Of a stretch of DNA of 5,728 nt, positions 4,336 through 5,728 are shown one piece after another. Numbering within the stretch: position 1 is the first letter of the stretch; every line of letters starts with the position of its first letter. The stretch spans positions 1-5,728 of the forward strand of contig JAJFMK010000192.1 of assembly GCA_021772215.1 (NCBI GenBank), in the 5' to 3' direction. The notes below the pieces were generated by a model that searched no databases, had not been told where the DNA came from, and saw only the letters and a program-made list of their open reading frames with translations. A program made the position numbers and the translations under genes. Origin of the DNA: Chlamydiota bacterium (GTDB lineage Bacteria; Chlamydiota; Chlamydiia; Chlamydiales; JAJFMK01).

Positions 4336-5728
4336 ATGCGGCTTGCTGTCTCAAAGCGCTCTAGTCTTCTTTCCGTTGTTGCTCTGATTATTGTTGCCTT
4401 CGGACAACCGGCATGGTCCCCCCTCTTTGGGTTAATCGCCAGTGCTTTAGGCTTTGCACTCTTTTGGATCTCTATTGTTGATCTGAAGGGTTACTGGCAC
4501 CGATTCTGGGCGGGCAGCAGCTGGTTTACTATCGTCCAGATGATTCAGCTCTCCTGGGCACTCAGTCACCCCTACTCCTACATATACCCCATCTGGCTCG
4601 CCACCTCCTGCCTGATTGGCTTACAGTTCGGCTTTGTGGTGGGATGGATGCGCGAGGAGCGTGCAAAAAAGATGCCCTACCTCTTTTTCTTTGCCGCTCT
4701 TTGGACCTTGATGGAGTGGTCACGGCTCTTCATTCTCTCGGGCGTCTCTTGGAATCCTATCGGTCTTGGGCTTACCTCTGCTATCATTCCGCTGCAGATG
4801 GCCTCCCTCGCCGGCGTCTTTGGTCTCTCCTTCTGGGTCTTTTTTACCAACTCCCTCTTTTTTCGTTTCTATCTCATCGGGCGCACAGAGGAGAAGATTA
4901 ATCTTTTAAAGAACCGAGCGCTCTCCCTTTGGCTTTTGGTCGCATTGACCCCCTACACTTACGGCTCGATTCAATACTCTATGCATGTCGGCGAGCTGAA
5001 CCGCAGTGTTGAGATGGGTGAGCTGGTCAATGTGCTTTTGGTTCAGACCGCTTTTCCCGTAGAAGAGGTGATGAAGCTGCAAGATCCGCAGTCAACCCTT
5101 CTGCAGGTCTACAGCAAATGGAAAAAGATTCTAAATATTCTTCAAGATAAAAAGGATCTCAATGTTGACCTTCTCGTCCTTCCGGAGTATGTCGTACCTT
5201 TCGGTACCTACTATCCTGTCTTTCCTCTTGATGCTGTTCAGCTTGAGTTTCAGAATCTCTTTGGGGAGGATGTCTCTGCAAAGCTGCCGGAAAGAGAGAT
5301 CCATCTGGCGATGCCGATAGAGACCATTGCAGGGGAGTACTGGATGGTCAACAACGCCTACTGGATTCAGTCCCTCTCCAATATCTTTGACGCTGAAGTG
5401 ATTGCAGGGCTTGAGGATGTGGAGGAGTTTTTAGATAAGCCAAGCGAGCACTATAGCAGCGCTATGGTCTTCTTTCCCGAAGCGGGGCGTATTGAGCGCT
5501 ATGAAAAGCGTGTTCTCGTTCCCTTAGGCGAATATAGTCCTTTTGATTTTTGCCGTGCCTTTGCCGCCAACTACGGGGTGATGGGCTCTTTTACACCGGG
5601 AACGAAGGCAAAAGTGATCGATGGGAAGACAATCGCCTATGGTCTTTCAATCTGTTATGAAGAGACCTACGGCCACATCATGAGCGATAACCGCTGGTTA
5701 GGAGCTGAGATGCTGGTCAACTTGACAA
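4336..5728 (+). CDS. lnt: Apolipoprotein N-acyltransferase Lnt (3' end outside window)
   Basis: The frame is open from ATG 4336 to the window edge, giving 464 residues; an in-frame TGA at 4309 and no earlier start codon fix the N-terminus. Lnt is an inner-membrane enzyme that transfers an acyl chain from phospholipid to the N-terminal Cys of lipoproteins. Several hydrophobic segments fill residues 10-210, with the family-like FGQP (22-25) and GVSWNPIG (136-143). The periplasmic nitrilase-like domain follows. Its catalytic triad is visible as Glu284 (VLPEYVVPF), Lys391 (YEKRVLVPLGEY) and Cys440 (ICYEE), corresponding to E. coli Glu267, Lys335 and Cys387. Glu-to-Lys spacing is 107 residues, against 68 in E. 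coli, so there is an insertion of about 39. The sequence ends at MLVNLT, where E. coli has its conserved SNDAWF stretch, so the domain end and last membrane helix are missing. No Shine-Dalgarno sequence is seen. Confidence 0.93.
   Translation, partial: MRLAVSKRSSLLSVVALIIVAFGQPAWSPLFGLIASALGFALFWISIVDLKGYWHRFWAGSSWFTIVQMIQLSWALSHPYSYIYPIWLATSCLIGLQFGFVVGWMREERAKKMPYLFFFAALWTLMEWSRLFILSGVSWNPIGLGLTSAIIPLQMASLAGVFGLSFWVFFTNSLFFRFYLIGRTEEKINLLKNRALSLWLLVALTPYTYGSIQYSMHVGELNRSVEMGELVNVLLVQTAFPVEEVMKLQDPQSTLLQVYSKWKKILNILQDKKDLNVDLLVLPEYVVPFGTYYPVFPLDAVQLEFQNLFGEDVSAKLPEREIHLAMPIETIAGEYWMVNNAYWIQSLSNIFDAEVIAGLEDVEEFLDKPSEHYSSAMVFFPEAGRIERYEKRVLVPLGEYSPFDFCRAFAANYGVMGSFTPGTKAKVIDGKTIAYGLSICYEETYGHIMSDNRWLGAEMLVNLT

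Noticed and set aside
4644..4901. 85-residue frame inside lnt
   Set aside because: The main frame here encodes conserved Lnt membrane segments including GVSWNPIG; this is an out-of-frame shadow.

Overview
The window looks like chromosomal backbone of a Chlamydiota bacterium, probably an environmental chlamydia-related lineage rather than a Chlamydia species. The set dacF, two small hypothetical genes, rsbW, an LptE-like lipoprotein gene and a BamD-like TPR gene matches, from memory, the CT551-CT547 neighbourhood of Chlamydia trachomatis. An rsbW homologue next to outer-membrane assembly genes is typical of that phylum. The assignment rests on remembered gene order and protein families, not on a search. 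I see no tRNA, rRNA, CRISPR array, insertion sequence or prophage gene.

Layout, left to right. Positions 1-363 (+) are the 3' end of an unrecognised, AT-richer gene cut by the window edge. It converges on dacF (407-1666, -), a secreted and membrane-anchored D-Ala-D-Ala carboxypeptidase-like protein, with an inverted repeat between them. A 64-base divergent spacer separates dacF from a two-gene + strand unit. That unit is an acidic 141-residue hypothetical protein (1731-2156) and a 51-residue lysine-rich protein (2159-2314), two bases apart and both with strong Shine-Dalgarno sequences. The small gene overlaps, tail to tail by 35 bases, the last gene of a - strand operon, and a 15-bp hairpin sits on the overlap. 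Read 5' to 3', the operon is bamD-like (4250-3228), lptE-like (3231-2692) and rsbW-like (2690-2280), with a GTGA overlap and then a one-base gap. An 85-base divergent spacer with a good sigma70-type promoter for the operon separates it from lnt (apolipoprotein N-acyltransferase), which runs off the right edge on the + strand.

The genes share a cell-envelope theme. DacF trims peptidoglycan peptides, the BamD-like protein probably serves beta-barrel assembly, LptE belongs to the LPS export pore, and Lnt completes acylation of lipoproteins such as LptE. RsbW is the odd member: a GHKL anti-sigma kinase translated from the same message as two outer-membrane assembly factors.

The points most worth a second look are the acidic/basic small-gene pair and the hairpin on its overlap with rsbW, the altered second active-site motif of DacF, the BamD-like protein without a lipobox, and the very short predicted leaders of dacF and bamD. 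No clearly new multi-gene system (defence, mobile or biosynthetic) is visible.
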